A stretch of DNA of 50,027 bases from Sphingomonadaceae bacterium (lineage in GTDB: Bacteria > Pseudomonadota > Alphaproteobacteria > Sphingomonadales > Sphingomonadaceae). This document shows positions 7,503 through 14,972 of the stretch, one piece after another (the first letter of the stretch is position 1; each line of letters begins with the position of its first letter). A program made the position numbers and the translations under genes. Under the pieces are notes generated by a model. That model was not told where the DNA came from. It searched no databases and worked only from the letters and a program-made list of their open reading frames with translations. The stretch covers positions 1 through 50,027 of the forward strand of contig CANJBY010000013.1 in assembly GCA_947472735.1 (NCBI GenBank). The letters are read 5' to 3'.

Positions 7503-8281
7503 ATTACGAGACGATCCTGGTCGAACAGCACGGTGCGGTCACGCTGTTCACGATCAACCGCGTGGCTGCGCTCAATGCGCTCAACACGCAAGTGCTGGAC
7601 GAACTGGTCGAGGCCTTCGCGGCTTTCGAGGCCGATCCCGGCCAGCGCTGCGCGGTCATCACCGGGGCGGGGGAAAAGGCCTTCGTCGCCGGCGCCGACA
7701 TCAAGGAAATGGCGGAAACGCCCGCTCCCGATTTCTACGCGCATGACTTCTTCTCGCGCTGGACCAGCCATGTAGTGAAGCAGACCCGCAAGCCGTGGAT
7801 CGCGGCGGTGAACGGCTTCGCACTGGGCGGCGGCTGCGAAGTGGCGATGATGGCGGACTTCATCATTGCTTCCGAGAGCGCGCGCTTCGGCCAGCCCGAG
7901 ATCAGGCTCGGCGTCGCGCCCGGGATGGGCGGATCGCAGCGCCTGACGCGCGCCGTCGGCAAGGCCAAGGCGATGGACATGTGCCTGACCGGGCGGATGA
8001 TGGACGCTGCCGAGGCCGAGCGTTCGGGGTTGGTCAGCCGGGTTGTGCCGGCGCCGGATCTACTGCCGACCGCGCTCAAGGTCGCGGCCGAGATCGCCGC
8101 GATGCCGCCGCTGGCGGTGCTGGCCAACAAGGAACTGGTCAACGCGGCGTTTGAGACCACGCTCGATCAGGGGCTGATCCACGAACGCCGGATCTTCCAG
8201 GTGCTGGTGGGCACCGAGGACAAGGCCGAGGGCATGGCGGCGTTTATCGAGAAACGGCCGGGGGTGTGGAAGGGGCGGTGA
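7499..8281 (+). CDS. enoyl-CoA hydratase (short-chain, methacrylyl-CoA type by context)
   Basis: 260-residue crotonase-fold hydratase of usual length. Conserved parts are [16 protein letters not shown] (58-73) and [19 protein letters not shown] (102-120) with Glu114, then [20 protein letters not shown] with Glu134. The two glutamates are the standard catalytic pair that activates water. By operon context it adds water to methacrylyl-CoA, giving 3-hydroxyisobutyryl-CoA; a general short-chain fatty acyl role is also possible. The ATG at 7499 overlaps the preceding stop (ATGA). An upstream in-frame ATG at 7487 would add four residues and lacks that coupling. Confidence 0.9.
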   Translation: MNYETILVEQHGAVTLFTINRVAALNALNTQVLDELVEAFAAFEADPGQRCAVITGAGEKAFVAGADIKEMAETPAPDFYAHDFFSRWTSHVVKQTRKPWIAAVNGFALGGGCEVAMMADFIIASESARFGQPEIRLGVAPGMGGSQRLTRAVGKAKAMDMCLTGRMMDAAEAERSGLVSRVVPAPDLLPTALKVAAEIAAMPPLAVLANKELVNAAFETTLDQGLIHERRIFQVLVGTEDKAEGMAAFIEKRPGVWKGR

Positions 8282-8288
8282 CGGTTAG

Positions 8289-8402
8289 CCCTCTCCCCTT
8301 CAGGGGAGAGGGTTGGGAGAGAGGGCGGGCGTGCCCCTCTCCAACTTCGGCTAGCGAGCAAGCCCGCAAGCCTGCGTATCCTCTCCCCTGAAGGGGAGAG
8401 GG
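8289..8402. repeat. pair of near-identical hairpin repeats (REP-like) in the operon
   Basis: Two perfect hairpins flank a 67-bp spacer. At 8289-8312 the arm CCCTCTCCCC, loop TTCA and complementary arm form a 10-bp stem. At 8380-8401 the arm CCTCTCCCC has loop TGAA, so the second copy is the inverse of the first. No T-run follows either, so they are poor terminators. The second ends a few bases before the mmsB Shine-Dalgarno (GGGAG). They look like a mobile intergenic palindrome inserted between two genes of one pathway and may modulate mRNA stability or mmsB expression. Confidence 0.75.
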
Positions 8403-8416
8403 CATGGGAGACTCAT

Positions 8417-9286
8417 ATGAAAATCGCCTTCATCGGCCTCGGCAACATGGGCGGCGGGATGGCCGCGAACCTCGCCAAGGCGGGGCATGCGGTTCATGCC
8501 TTCGACCTTTCTGCAGAGGCATTGGCGCGGGCGGGGGAGCATGGCTGCGCCACTTTCGCATCGATCCGCGAAGCCGTGGCCGGCGTGGATGCCGTTGTCT
8601 CGATGCTGCCGAATGGCGCGATCGTTGATCGGGCCTATACCGGCGACATCATCGGCCACGTCCCTGTCGGCGCGCTGCTGATCGATTGTTCGACCATCGA
8701 CGTTGCGACCGCACAGAAAGTCGGCGCTGCTGCGGCTGCGGCCGGATACGACTTAGTCGATGCCCCGGTCTCGGGCGGGATCAGTGCGGCCAATGCCGGG
8801 ACGCTGACTTTCATGGTAGGTGGCACCGACGCCGCCTTTGCCCGGGCCGAGCCGATCCTCGCCGCGATGGGCAAGGCGGTGATCCATGCCGGGGCTTCGG
8901 GCACCGGGCAGGCGGCCAAGATCTGCAACAACATGATCCTCGGCGCGACCATGATCGCCACTTGCGAGGCTTTCGCCATGGCCCAGAAACTCGGGCTCGA
9001 TCCGCAGAAGTTCTACGACATCGCCTCGATCTCCTCGGGCCAGTCATGGTCAATCACGACGTATTGTCCGGTGCCAGGAGTGGGCCCCAAAAGCCCGGCA
9101 GATAACGATTATCGGGGTGGATTCGCGGCGGCATTGATGCTCAAGGACCTGACGCTGGCAATGGAAGCGGCAGCGCAGGCCGGGGTCAAAGCCGAGATGG
9201 GCGAACGTGCCAGGGAACTGTATGAGGCTTACGTCGCGGCAGGCAATGGTGCGGTAGATTTCTCGGGCATTATCAGAACTTTGTAG
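8417..9286 (+). CDS. mmsB: 3-hydroxyisobutyrate dehydrogenase
   Basis: 289-residue beta-hydroxyacid dehydrogenase. The N-terminal Rossmann motif IAFIGLGNMGGGMAANLAKAGH (3-24), the substrate loop DAPVSGGISAANAGTL (115-130) and the catalytic GTGQAAKICNN with Lys168 are all present. It oxidises 3-hydroxyisobutyrate to methylmalonate semialdehyde with NAD, feeding MmsA encoded at the start of the same cluster. The start at 8417 is preceded by GGGAGACTCAT. It is separated from the enoyl-CoA hydratase gene by 135 bp holding two hairpin repeats, so expression may differ from the upstream genes. It ends 3 bases before the stop codon of the opposing lacI-type gene. Confidence 0.93.
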   Translation: MKIAFIGLGNMGGGMAANLAKAGHAVHAFDLSAEALARAGEHGCATFASIREAVAGVDAVVSMLPNGAIVDRAYTGDIIGHVPVGALLIDCSTIDVATAQKVGAAAAAAGYDLVDAPVSGGISAANAGTLTFMVGGTDAAFARAEPILAAMGKAVIHAGASGTGQAAKICNNMILGATMIATCEAFAMAQKLGLDPQKFYDIASISSGQSWSITTYCPVPGVGPKSPADNDYRGGFAAALMLKDLTLAMEAAAQAGVKAEMGERARELYEAYVAAGNGAVDFSGIIRTL

Positions 9287-9289
9287 CGC

Positions 9290-10345
9290 CTACTTCCGGG
9301 TCGATCCCCGTTCCAGCAGCCGTACCGGCGCGCGCAGGATTTCGTATTCCTCACCGGCGACCATCGCCAGCAGCTTGTTGACGAGGATGCTGCCAGCGGC
9401 CTGGAAATCAGGCTCGATCGTGGTGAGCGCCGGGGTGACGTGGGCACCGGCGCGCAGGCCGTCAAAGCCGACCAGGCCGACCTTGTCCGGCACATCGATG
9501 TCCGCTTCGTGCAGTGCCTCCAGCACGCCCAGCGCGATCTCGTCGCAGACCGCGAAGATTGCGTCGAACTCCCAGCCCGAGGTGATCAGCGCACGGGTGG
9601 CACGGCGCCCTTGCTCGTCGCGCGGCAGGCCCTTCTCGATCGGCACGAGATGTGGTTCCAGCCCGGCTTCGGCCATGCACGCGAGGTACGCATCGTAGCG
9701 TTCCTTGAACTGGCGCTGGGGTGAGGTTTCCGAGGCGATGCAGGCGATCCTGCGGTAGCCGCGCGCGATCAGGTGCTCCACCGCGATCCGCGCCCCGGTT
9801 TCGTTGTCGCTGCGCACCCACGGAAGGTCGTCCCACGGTGCGCCCCAGCATACTACGTTGGCGCCGGATCCGGCGATTTCCTGGAAATAGGCCCAGGCTT
9901 CGCGATTTTCGGTGGTGCCGATCACAATCAGCCCGTCGGCCTTGCGCTGTTCCTCGTAGCGGCCCGAGAGATTCTCGGCCGTGTCCTGGAACGAGACCAG
10001 CGTCTCGTGCCCGCGATTGGACGCGGCGGCGCAGATCGAGCCGAGCAGGGAGAAGTAGAACGGGTTGACGTCCTTGCGGTTCTCGCCCGGGCGGCAGATC
10101 AGCACCACGGCCAGGGTGCCGGTCCGCCCGGTCCGCAGGCGCGCGGCGTTCTCGTCGATATGGTAGTTGAGCTTGCGCGCCGCCTCGGCCACCCGCAGGC
10201 GCGTCGCCTCGCTGACCACCGGATCGCCGGCGAGGGCCCGGGACACGGTCGACTGGCTAACCCCGGCCTCTGCCGCCACGTCAAACGAGGTGACGCGATA
10301 CGGTCGCGGGGGTGCGTTCCTGCCTTTGATCAGTTCCTGCCCCAT
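9290..10345 (-). CDS. LacI family transcriptional regulator
   Basis: 351-residue regulator. The N-terminal LacI helix-turn-helix reads TSFDVAAEAGVSQSTVSRAL followed by VVSEATRLRVAEAARKLNY (about 19-61), the classic DNA-binding and hinge region. The rest is a periplasmic-binding-protein-like sensor domain (GTLAVVLICRPGENRKDVNPFYFSLLGSIC onward) ending ALTTIEPDFQAAGSILVNKLLAM. LacI members usually sense sugars, but here the upstream gene on the same strand is an SDR, so the ligand could be a sugar or polyol handled by it. No sugar transporter is in the window. The gap to the SDR gene is 63 bases, so cotranscription is likely. Confidence 0.9.
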   Translation of the reverse strand: MGQELIKGRNAPPRPYRVTSFDVAAEAGVSQSTVSRALAGDPVVSEATRLRVAEAARKLNYHIDENAARLRTGRTGTLAVVLICRPGENRKDVNPFYFSLLGSICAAASNRGHETLVSFQDTAENLSGRYEEQRKADGLIVIGTTENREAWAYFQEIAGSGANVVCWGAPWDDLPWVRSDNETGARIAVEHLIARGYRRIACIASETSPQRQFKERYDAYLACMAEAGLEPHLVPIEKGLPRDEQGRRATRALITSGWEFDAIFAVCDEIALGVLEALHEADIDVPDKVGLVGFDGLRAGAHVTPALTTIEPDFQAAGSILVNKLLAMVAGEEYEILRAPVRLLERGSTRK

Positions 10346-10408
10346 GCCGCATTCCTTCGCTGCATGGGCAACGCTTGTCCAGCGCTGTTTGCTGCGCCTG
10401 CCGGCGTA

Positions 10409-11191
10409 TCACATCGCGGAAATGCCGCCGTCCAGCTTGAGTTCCGCGCCGGTCATGAAGCGGCTTTCGTCGCTAGCCAGGTAGAGCACCCCGGCGGCGA
10501 TTTCCTCCGGCTCGCCCACCCGTCCGAGCGGGATCTGGCGCGCCAGCTTGCCGACGATGATTTCGCGCGGAATTTCAGGATTATGGCGGAAATTGTCGAG
10601 GATCGCGGTGTCGACGAAGGCCGGATGGACCGAATTGCAGCGGATGTCCCAGCCGCTCTGGGCGCAGTGCAGCGCCACCGACTTGGTCAGCATCCACACC
10701 GCCGCCTTCGAAGCATTGTACGGCGCAAGGCCGCCGGCGGCGATCAGCCCCGCGATCGAGGAAATATTGACGATCGAGGCCGGTTGGCTCTCCTTGAGCA
10801 GCGGCAGGGCGTGGTGGCAGCCAAGATAAACGCTGTCGGCATTGATCGCCATGCAGGTCTTCCAGGTCGCGAAATCGCAGCTCTCGATCGTCCCGCCGAG
10901 GCCGACCCCGGCGTTGTTGACCAGCACCGAGAGGCCCCCGAGCGCATCCTTGGCCGCACCGAGCGCGGCGATCCAGTCCGCTTCGCTGGTCACATCGTGG
11001 CGGCAGGAGAACGCGGTGCCGGCACCGTGCGCTGCATTGATGGCCTCGGCCTGCGCGGCAACTCCCGCGGCATTGATGTCGGTCAGCATCAACCGGGCAC
11101 CTTCGGCCGCCAGCAGCTTCGCCATCGCCGCACCGAGGCCTTGCGCCGCGCCGGTGATGAAGACCTTCTTGCCCGCGACCCTGCCCGCCAT
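10409..11191 (-). CDS. short-chain dehydrogenase/reductase (SDR)
   Basis: 260-residue classical SDR. The cofactor motif FITGAAQGLGAAMAKLLA (TGxxxGxG at 13-20), NNAG at 92-95, the serine in VNISSIAG (144-145) and YNASK with Tyr158 and Lys162 form a complete active site. Asp38 after the second strand (LMLTDIN) favours NAD(H) over NADP(H). C-terminal ESRFMTGAELKLDGGISAM is the usual family end. The substrate cannot be assigned. The start codon lies 2 bases after the Nudix gene stop, so both are probably translated from one message; the LacI regulator gene follows. Confidence 0.88.
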   Translation of the reverse strand: MAGRVAGKKVFITGAAQGLGAAMAKLLAAEGARLMLTDINAAGVAAQAEAINAAHGAGTAFSCRHDVTSEADWIAALGAAKDALGGLSVLVNNAGVGLGGTIESCDFATWKTCMAINADSVYLGCHHALPLLKESQPASIVNISSIAGLIAAGGLAPYNASKAAVWMLTKSVALHCAQSGWDIRCNSVHPAFVDTAILDNFRHNPEIPREIIVGKLARQIPLGRVGEPEEIAAGVLYLASDESRFMTGAELKLDGGISAM

Positions 11192-11193
11192 GC

Positions 11194-11724
11194 CTAGCTC
11201 CCGATGATGCGCGCTCCCATCAGCAGCAGGAGCTTGACGTCGATACCGTGCCCTTTTGCGCGCGCTTCGGCAATGAACTGTTCGATGCCGGAAAGGGGCA
11301 CGCGGTGGACAGTAATGTTCTCCCCTTCGGTGCCGCCGCCGGCCGACACCTTGGTCAGGCCGTGTGCGCGCAGCAGGTTGAAGCTTTCGCTGACCATCCC
11401 GGGGGAGGAATAGAACTCACCGAGGTTGTCCATTCGCTCGGCGCGGTAACCGGTTTCCTCTTCCAGTTCGCGGATCGCGGCGGACGCGGCATCCTCGCCC
11501 TCGGCGCCATCTTCGTCGCCAATCAGCCCGGCCGGAAGTTCGATGCAAGGCTTGCCCAGGGGGACGCGGAACTGTTCGACCAGGATCACGTGGTCATCCT
11601 CGTCCACCGCCAGGATTACCGCCGCGCGGATTCCCCGGGCGCGGCTGACGAATTCCCACTTGCCCTTGGTGCGGGCGGTGATGAACCGGCCTTGCCAGAC
11701 GATCTGTTCTTCTTCGGGATGCAT
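11194..11724 (-). CDS. Nudix hydrolase, ADP-ribose pyrophosphatase-like
   Basis: 176-residue Nudix protein. The Nudix box is seen in PAGLIGDEDGAEGEDAASAA plus IRELEEETGYR, with the metal-binding RELEEETGY fully conserved and a few extra residues in the first half of the box. VILVEQFRVPLGKPCIELPAG before it and GEFYSSPGMVSESFNLLRA after it are typical of ADP-ribose pyrophosphatases, which cleave ADP-ribose to AMP and ribose-5-phosphate. Substrate choice is by resemblance only. The ATG overlaps the stop of the upstream TPM gene by one base (TGATG), implying coupled translation. Confidence 0.85.
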   Translation of the reverse strand: MHPEEEQIVWQGRFITARTKGKWEFVSRARGIRAAVILAVDEDDHVILVEQFRVPLGKPCIELPAGLIGDEDGAEGEDAASAAIRELEEETGYRAERMDNLGEFYSSPGMVSESFNLLRAHGLTKVSAGGGTEGENITVHRVPLSGIEQFIAEARAKGHGIDVKLLLLMGARIIGS

Positions 11725-12407
11725 CAGACCTCGATCAACCGGTCGGGCATTTCGTTCACGTCGTTTTCGGCCCGCGGGAAGTGCTCGGCGAGCACGGCGC
11801 CAACGCGGGTGACCGCGGCGATCATGCCGTCCGCGACCTTGCCCTGACGGATCAAGGCAACCATCTCGGCCATCGCGTCACCCCAAACCTCGGGGGCGAC
11901 CTGCGAGGCGATGGCCTCATCCGCCACGATTTCGGCGCGGTGCTCGGCGAGGCTGAGGAAGATCAGCACCCCAGTACGGCCATGCGTGCGGCGCTCGGCC
12001 CCGACCTTGAAGCAGGTCATCGCCCGGGCGCGGACCCGGGCGCTCTTGATGCTCGAGGGCACGAGGAACAGCCGCAGCGGGCGCCACAACTGCAGCAGCC
12101 ACATGGCGATGAACTTCACCATCGCCACGAACGCAGCCAGCTCGAACACGTGGCGCGGCGTCCATGCGGTCTGCCAGTTGCCAGTCACGCGATCGATCAG
12201 GCCGAGGTAGAAATCGCCGCCGATGGCCAACACTGCAAGCGCGGTGAAGGAAGCCAGCGCGGACCAGGCCAGCGCGACTTCGGCATAGGAATCCGATTGT
12301 GGGGTGACGATCGTCACGATCTCGCCGGCACTCGCGCTTTCGGCGGAATGCACGGCCGCGCCAACCCGGTCGCGATCGGTCTCGGTGAGGAACGGGATCT
12401 CGGCCAT
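11724..12407 (-). CDS. TPM-domain membrane protein
   Basis: 227-residue protein of the TPM (TLP18.3/Psb32/MOLO-1) family. The N-terminal part (ESASAGEIVTIVTPQSDSYAEV) begins the domain, two hydrophobic membrane segments follow (about 43-70 and 88-108), and the domain continues in RTGVLIFLSLAEHRAEIVADEAIASQV. This split arrangement with internal membrane helices is the form usually paired with a secreted TPM protein, as here. It lies in a lemA-TPM-TPM series, a common bacterial arrangement of unclear function, possibly in the cell envelope. AGGAG at a 7-8 base spacing supports the ATG at 12407. Confidence 0.82.
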   Translation of the reverse strand: MAEIPFLTETDRDRVGAAVHSAESASAGEIVTIVTPQSDSYAEVALAWSALASFTALAVLAIGGDFYLGLIDRVTGNWQTAWTPRHVFELAAFVAMVKFIAMWLLQLWRPLRLFLVPSSIKSARVRARAMTCFKVGAERRTHGRTGVLIFLSLAEHRAEIVADEAIASQVAPEVWGDAMAEMVALIRQGKVADGMIAAVTRVGAVLAEHFPRAENDVNEMPDRLIEV

Positions 12408-12416
12408 GTCCGTCTC

Positions 12417-13250
12417 CTACCAGCTGCCCGAGGAGCCGCCGCCGCCGAAGCTGCCGCCGCCGCCTGAAAATCCGCCGCCGCCGCCAAAGCCGCCGCCTCC
12501 GCCGCCCCAACCGGAACCGCCGCCGTGTCCCCCGCGCGTCAGCTCGTTCAGCGCGCTCCAGACGATGACTTCACCCAGCCCGCTTGAGTACCGCCGTCCG
12601 CCGCGGGCCCTGCGGATCATCGGCAGGATGAAGAACAGGAAGATGAACCCGAACCAGACGAGCGCACCAAGCGGGAAGCCCTTGCTCTTTTGCGGCTGCG
12701 GTTTGGCCTGCGCGGCAATCTGCCGGGCCTGGTCTTCCGGCAGGGTGAGTTGCCGGATAATGGTGTCTGTGCCGGCCTCGATTCCGCCCGGCAAGTCCCC
12801 TGCCTTGAACCGCGGGACGATCTGCTGGTTGATGATCAGCGACGAAAGCCCGTCTGTCAGCACCGGTTCGAGCCCGTAGCCAACCTCGATCCGCAGCTTG
12901 CGCTCATTCGGCGCAACGATCAGGATCGCGCCTTCGTTCTTGTCCTTGGAGCCGATGCCCCAGGTCCGGCCGAGCCGGTAACCGTAGTCCGAGATCTCGT
13001 AGCCCTTGAGCGAGGGCAGGGTGGCCACCACCAGCTGCCGGCCCGACTGCTTTTCCAGCGCGTCGAGCTTCGCGGCGATGCGCGCTTCCTGCTCGTCGGG
13101 AATGACATTGGCGGCGTCGACCACCCGCCCGGTGAGCGCCGGGAAATCCTGCGCGAGCGCTGGCGTGGAGAGCGCGAGCACCACCCCCGCCGCCAAGGCG
13201 GACAGATTCCGGACGAGACGCCCGGCCCTGTCGAGCATGGGGCCGAGCAT
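12417..13250 (-). CDS. TPM-domain (YgcG-like) protein with signal peptide and Gly-rich tail
   Basis: About 277 residues. An N-terminal signal peptide (hydrophobic LSALAAGVVLALSTPALA, cleavage likely after ALAQ) leads to a TPM domain (GRVVDAANVIPDEQEARIAAKL through RIEVGYGLEPVLTDGLSSLII). A transmembrane segment follows (ALVWFGFIFLFFILPMI), then a tail made almost only of Gly, Ser and Trp ending SSGSW. The protein should sit in the inner membrane with the TPM domain outside. The ATG at 13250 is chosen because GGAGG lies 8 bases upstream; an ATG at 13256 is only 2 bases from that site. It is 17 bases downstream of lemA. Confidence 0.85.
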   Translation of the reverse strand: MLGPMLDRAGRLVRNLSALAAGVVLALSTPALAQDFPALTGRVVDAANVIPDEQEARIAAKLDALEKQSGRQLVVATLPSLKGYEISDYGYRLGRTWGIGSKDKNEGAILIVAPNERKLRIEVGYGLEPVLTDGLSSLIINQQIVPRFKAGDLPGGIEAGTDTIIRQLTLPEDQARQIAAQAKPQPQKSKGFPLGALVWFGFIFLFFILPMIRRARGGRRYSSGLGEVIVWSALNELTRGGHGGGSGWGGGGGGFGGGGGFSGGGGSFGGGGSSGSW

Positions 13251-13267
13251 GGCCATGTCCTCCGCTC

Positions 13268-13876
13268 TCAGAGCTTGCCTTCGAGGCTGGGCGCGACTTC
13301 CGCACCGGCAGTGCTCGCCTGATACGTCACCATCGGCTTGGCACCGTAAATGATCTTGGCGCCGATCGCGTCGGGGAAGGTGCGGATCGTGGTGTTATAG
13401 TTCTGCACCGCCGCGTTGTAATCGCGGATCGAGATCCGTACGCGGTTTTCCTGACCCTCAAGCTGGCTTTGCAGCATCTGGTAATTGGTGATGCTCTTCA
13501 GCTCGGGATAGGCTTCGACATTGGCGAGCAGGCGGCCAAAGCCGCTGAGCGAGCTGGAAAACTTGTTCTGCGCGTCCTGGAATGCCTTCATCTTGGCCGG
13601 ATCGTTGAGGTCCTCGGCCGAAAGCTGGATGCTGGTGGCCTTGGCACGCGCTTCAACCACCCCGGTGAGGATGCCCTTCTCCTGCTCGGCCGCACCCTTG
13701 GCGACGGCGGCGAGATTGGGAACGAGGTTGGCGCGCTCCTGGAAAGCGGCTTGCACATCGGCCCACCGGGCCTTGGCGGTTTCCTCAGCGGTCGGCACGG
13801 AATTGATCCCGCAGGCCGACAGGCTGATCGCGGCGGCGCCGGCAAAGGCAAGGCGCAGGTTGCGAGAAACGGTCAT
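13268..13876 (-). CDS. lemA: LemA family lipoprotein
   Basis: 202-residue LemA-family protein. The N-terminus has a lipoprotein signal with lipobox LSAC (Cys22), suggesting membrane anchoring after processing. The helical LemA core includes RWADVQAAFQERANLVPNLAAVAKG, the long helix with EKGILTGVVEARAKA, and the highly conserved YNAAVQNYNTTIRTFPDAIGAKI. LemA proteins often precede TPM-domain genes, as they do here (two TPM genes directly downstream). Molecular role is poorly defined. First gene of the leftward run ending with the LacI regulator; divergent from mscL across 188 bp in which I could fix no clear promoter. Confidence 0.9.
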   Translation of the reverse strand: MTVSRNLRLAFAGAAAISLSACGINSVPTAEETAKARWADVQAAFQERANLVPNLAAVAKGAAEQEKGILTGVVEARAKATSIQLSAEDLNDPAKMKAFQDAQNKFSSSLSGFGRLLANVEAYPELKSITNYQMLQSQLEGQENRVRISIRDYNAAVQNYNTTIRTFPDAIGAKIIYGAKPMVTYQASTAGAEVAPSLEGKL

Positions 13877-14064
13877 CCGGAAGGTCCCCTAGCGAACGAG
13901 CCCCGCGCAGTGCGAGGCCCTGACAGCGAAGATAGCGTGCCGGGGAGCGCGTTCAAGCGCTGCTCGTCGAATATTTTGTGCGGTTACAAGCTGCTATTGT
14001 CCCGCCCCGGCTTTGCTGCCAGTTTCGCCGCAGGCAAGGGGCCTGGGATGCAAAGGGGGAGAAG

Positions 14065-14481
14065 ATGTTACAGGAATTCAAAGCCTTCATCGCGCGTGGC
14101 AACGTGCTGGATCTGGCAGTCGGCGTGATCATCGGGGCGGCTTTCGGCAAGATCGTCTCGTCGCTGACGGACGATGTGATCATGCCGGTCATCAGCGCGA
14201 TCACGGGCGGAGTGGATTTCACCAACAAGTTCGTGGTGCTGGGCGCGATTCCGGCAGACTACGCCGGCTCGACGGCGGACTATGCCGCGCTGAAGGCGGC
14301 GGGAGTGGCCATTCTCGGCTATGGATCGTTCATCACCGCGGTGATCAATTTCGTCCTGCTGGCCTTCGTGATCTTCCTGATCGTGCGCCAGGCCAACAAA
14401 GTCATGCCGCCGCCGCCGTTTGCCACGGGTCCGTCGGAAGTCGATCTGCTGACCGAAATTCGCGACTCCCTGAAGAAGTGA
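14065..14481 (+). CDS. mscL: large-conductance mechanosensitive channel MscL
   Basis: 138-residue channel subunit of normal length. The start [31 protein letters not shown] contains the N-terminal helix and the Gly/Ala-rich pore helix TM1. TM2 is [23 protein letters not shown], and the cytoplasmic helix [15 protein letters not shown] ends the protein. It forms a pentamer in the inner membrane that opens under extreme tension during osmotic downshock. The ATG at 14065 follows GGGGGAGAAG. An in-frame extension to 13978 has no family similarity. Confidence 0.96.
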   Translation: MLQEFKAFIARGNVLDLAVGVIIGAAFGKIVSSLTDDVIMPVISAITGGVDFTNKFVVLGAIPADYAGSTADYAALKAAGVAILGYGSFITAVINFVLLAFVIFLIVRQANKVMPPPPFATGPSEVDLLTEIRDSLKK

Positions 14482-14495
14482 AACGGGGCAGGCCC

Positions 14496-14523
14496 TTTTC
14501 ATTCGCCGCAGATCACCTATATA
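14496..14523 (+). promoter_or_regulatory. putative promoter of ssrA
   Basis: TTTTCA (14496-14501), a 16-base spacer and TATATA (14518-14523) form a reasonable sigma70-type promoter right before the tmRNA gene. Predicted start is about 14529, just ahead of the acceptor piece. The match to -35 is partial. Confidence 0.5.
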
Positions 14524-14527
14524 GGGT

Positions 14528-14872
14528 CTGCCGGTTTCGGCCGGCTATGGTGATAAATTGCGGCGTGCAATAGATGCAGCGGACCCGGGGGCGGTACCCG
14601 GCGGCTCCACCACCTCGCGTTGGGAAACCAGCGATAGATGATGGGGCCGAACTAGGATCGACGTGTGTTCAAAAGCGCTGTTTTTGCCCGGGCTGAGTAA
14701 CCCGTTCAAGGCTCAAAACCCACAAGTGCCAACGATAACGAAGCACTCGCAATCGCTGCGTAATGTGACGGCCTAACGGCCAGAATTTACAAAGCTAAAG
14801 CGCGGTTGGACCGACCGGGCAACAGAACGGATTCCGGGGGCCCGGGGCGGGCCTAGCAACAGAACCGCCCCA
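14528..14872 (+). ncRNA. ssrA: circularly permuted two-piece tmRNA (alphaproteobacterial ssrA)
   Basis: The acceptor piece comes first and ends in CGGCTCC-ACCA at 14602-14612, preceded by a T-arm-like CCGGG/CCCGG stem. After a 30-base intervening segment (14613-14642) the coding piece starts with GGGGCCG (14643-14649). These ends pair to a 7-bp acceptor stem whose third pair is G-U, the alanine identity element of tmRNA. The tag reading frame at 14728-14763 reads ANDNEALAIAA then TAA. A GC stem (14844-14850 with 14865-14871) lies near the 3' end. The outer ends (about 14528 and 14872) are estimates. tmRNA with SmpB rescues stalled ribosomes. The gene sits between mscL and prfB. Confidence 0.93.
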
Positions 14873-14972
14873 CCCATTTTCGCGCACTGAGGCCGCCTTC
14901 CTGCGCAAGCCTTTACTTTGCAGCCGATCCGGCTAGTGCGCACTCTCCTTAACGCTCAGGAGTGAGACTGCG

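Noticed and set aside
8289..8402. Possible CRISPR-like array from repeated CTCTCCCC units
   Set aside because: Only two units, each a self-complementary hairpin in inverted relation, with no spacer series and no cas genes.
9290..11191. LacI plus SDR as a sugar-utilisation locus
   Set aside because: No transporter, kinase or glycosidase gene is present. The substrate cannot be inferred from two generic families.
14844..14871. GC stem near the tmRNA end as a separate terminator
   Set aside because: The stem loop and its CCTAGCAACAGAAC loop look like part of the tmRNA coding piece, and the following T-run is short. I kept it within the ncRNA.
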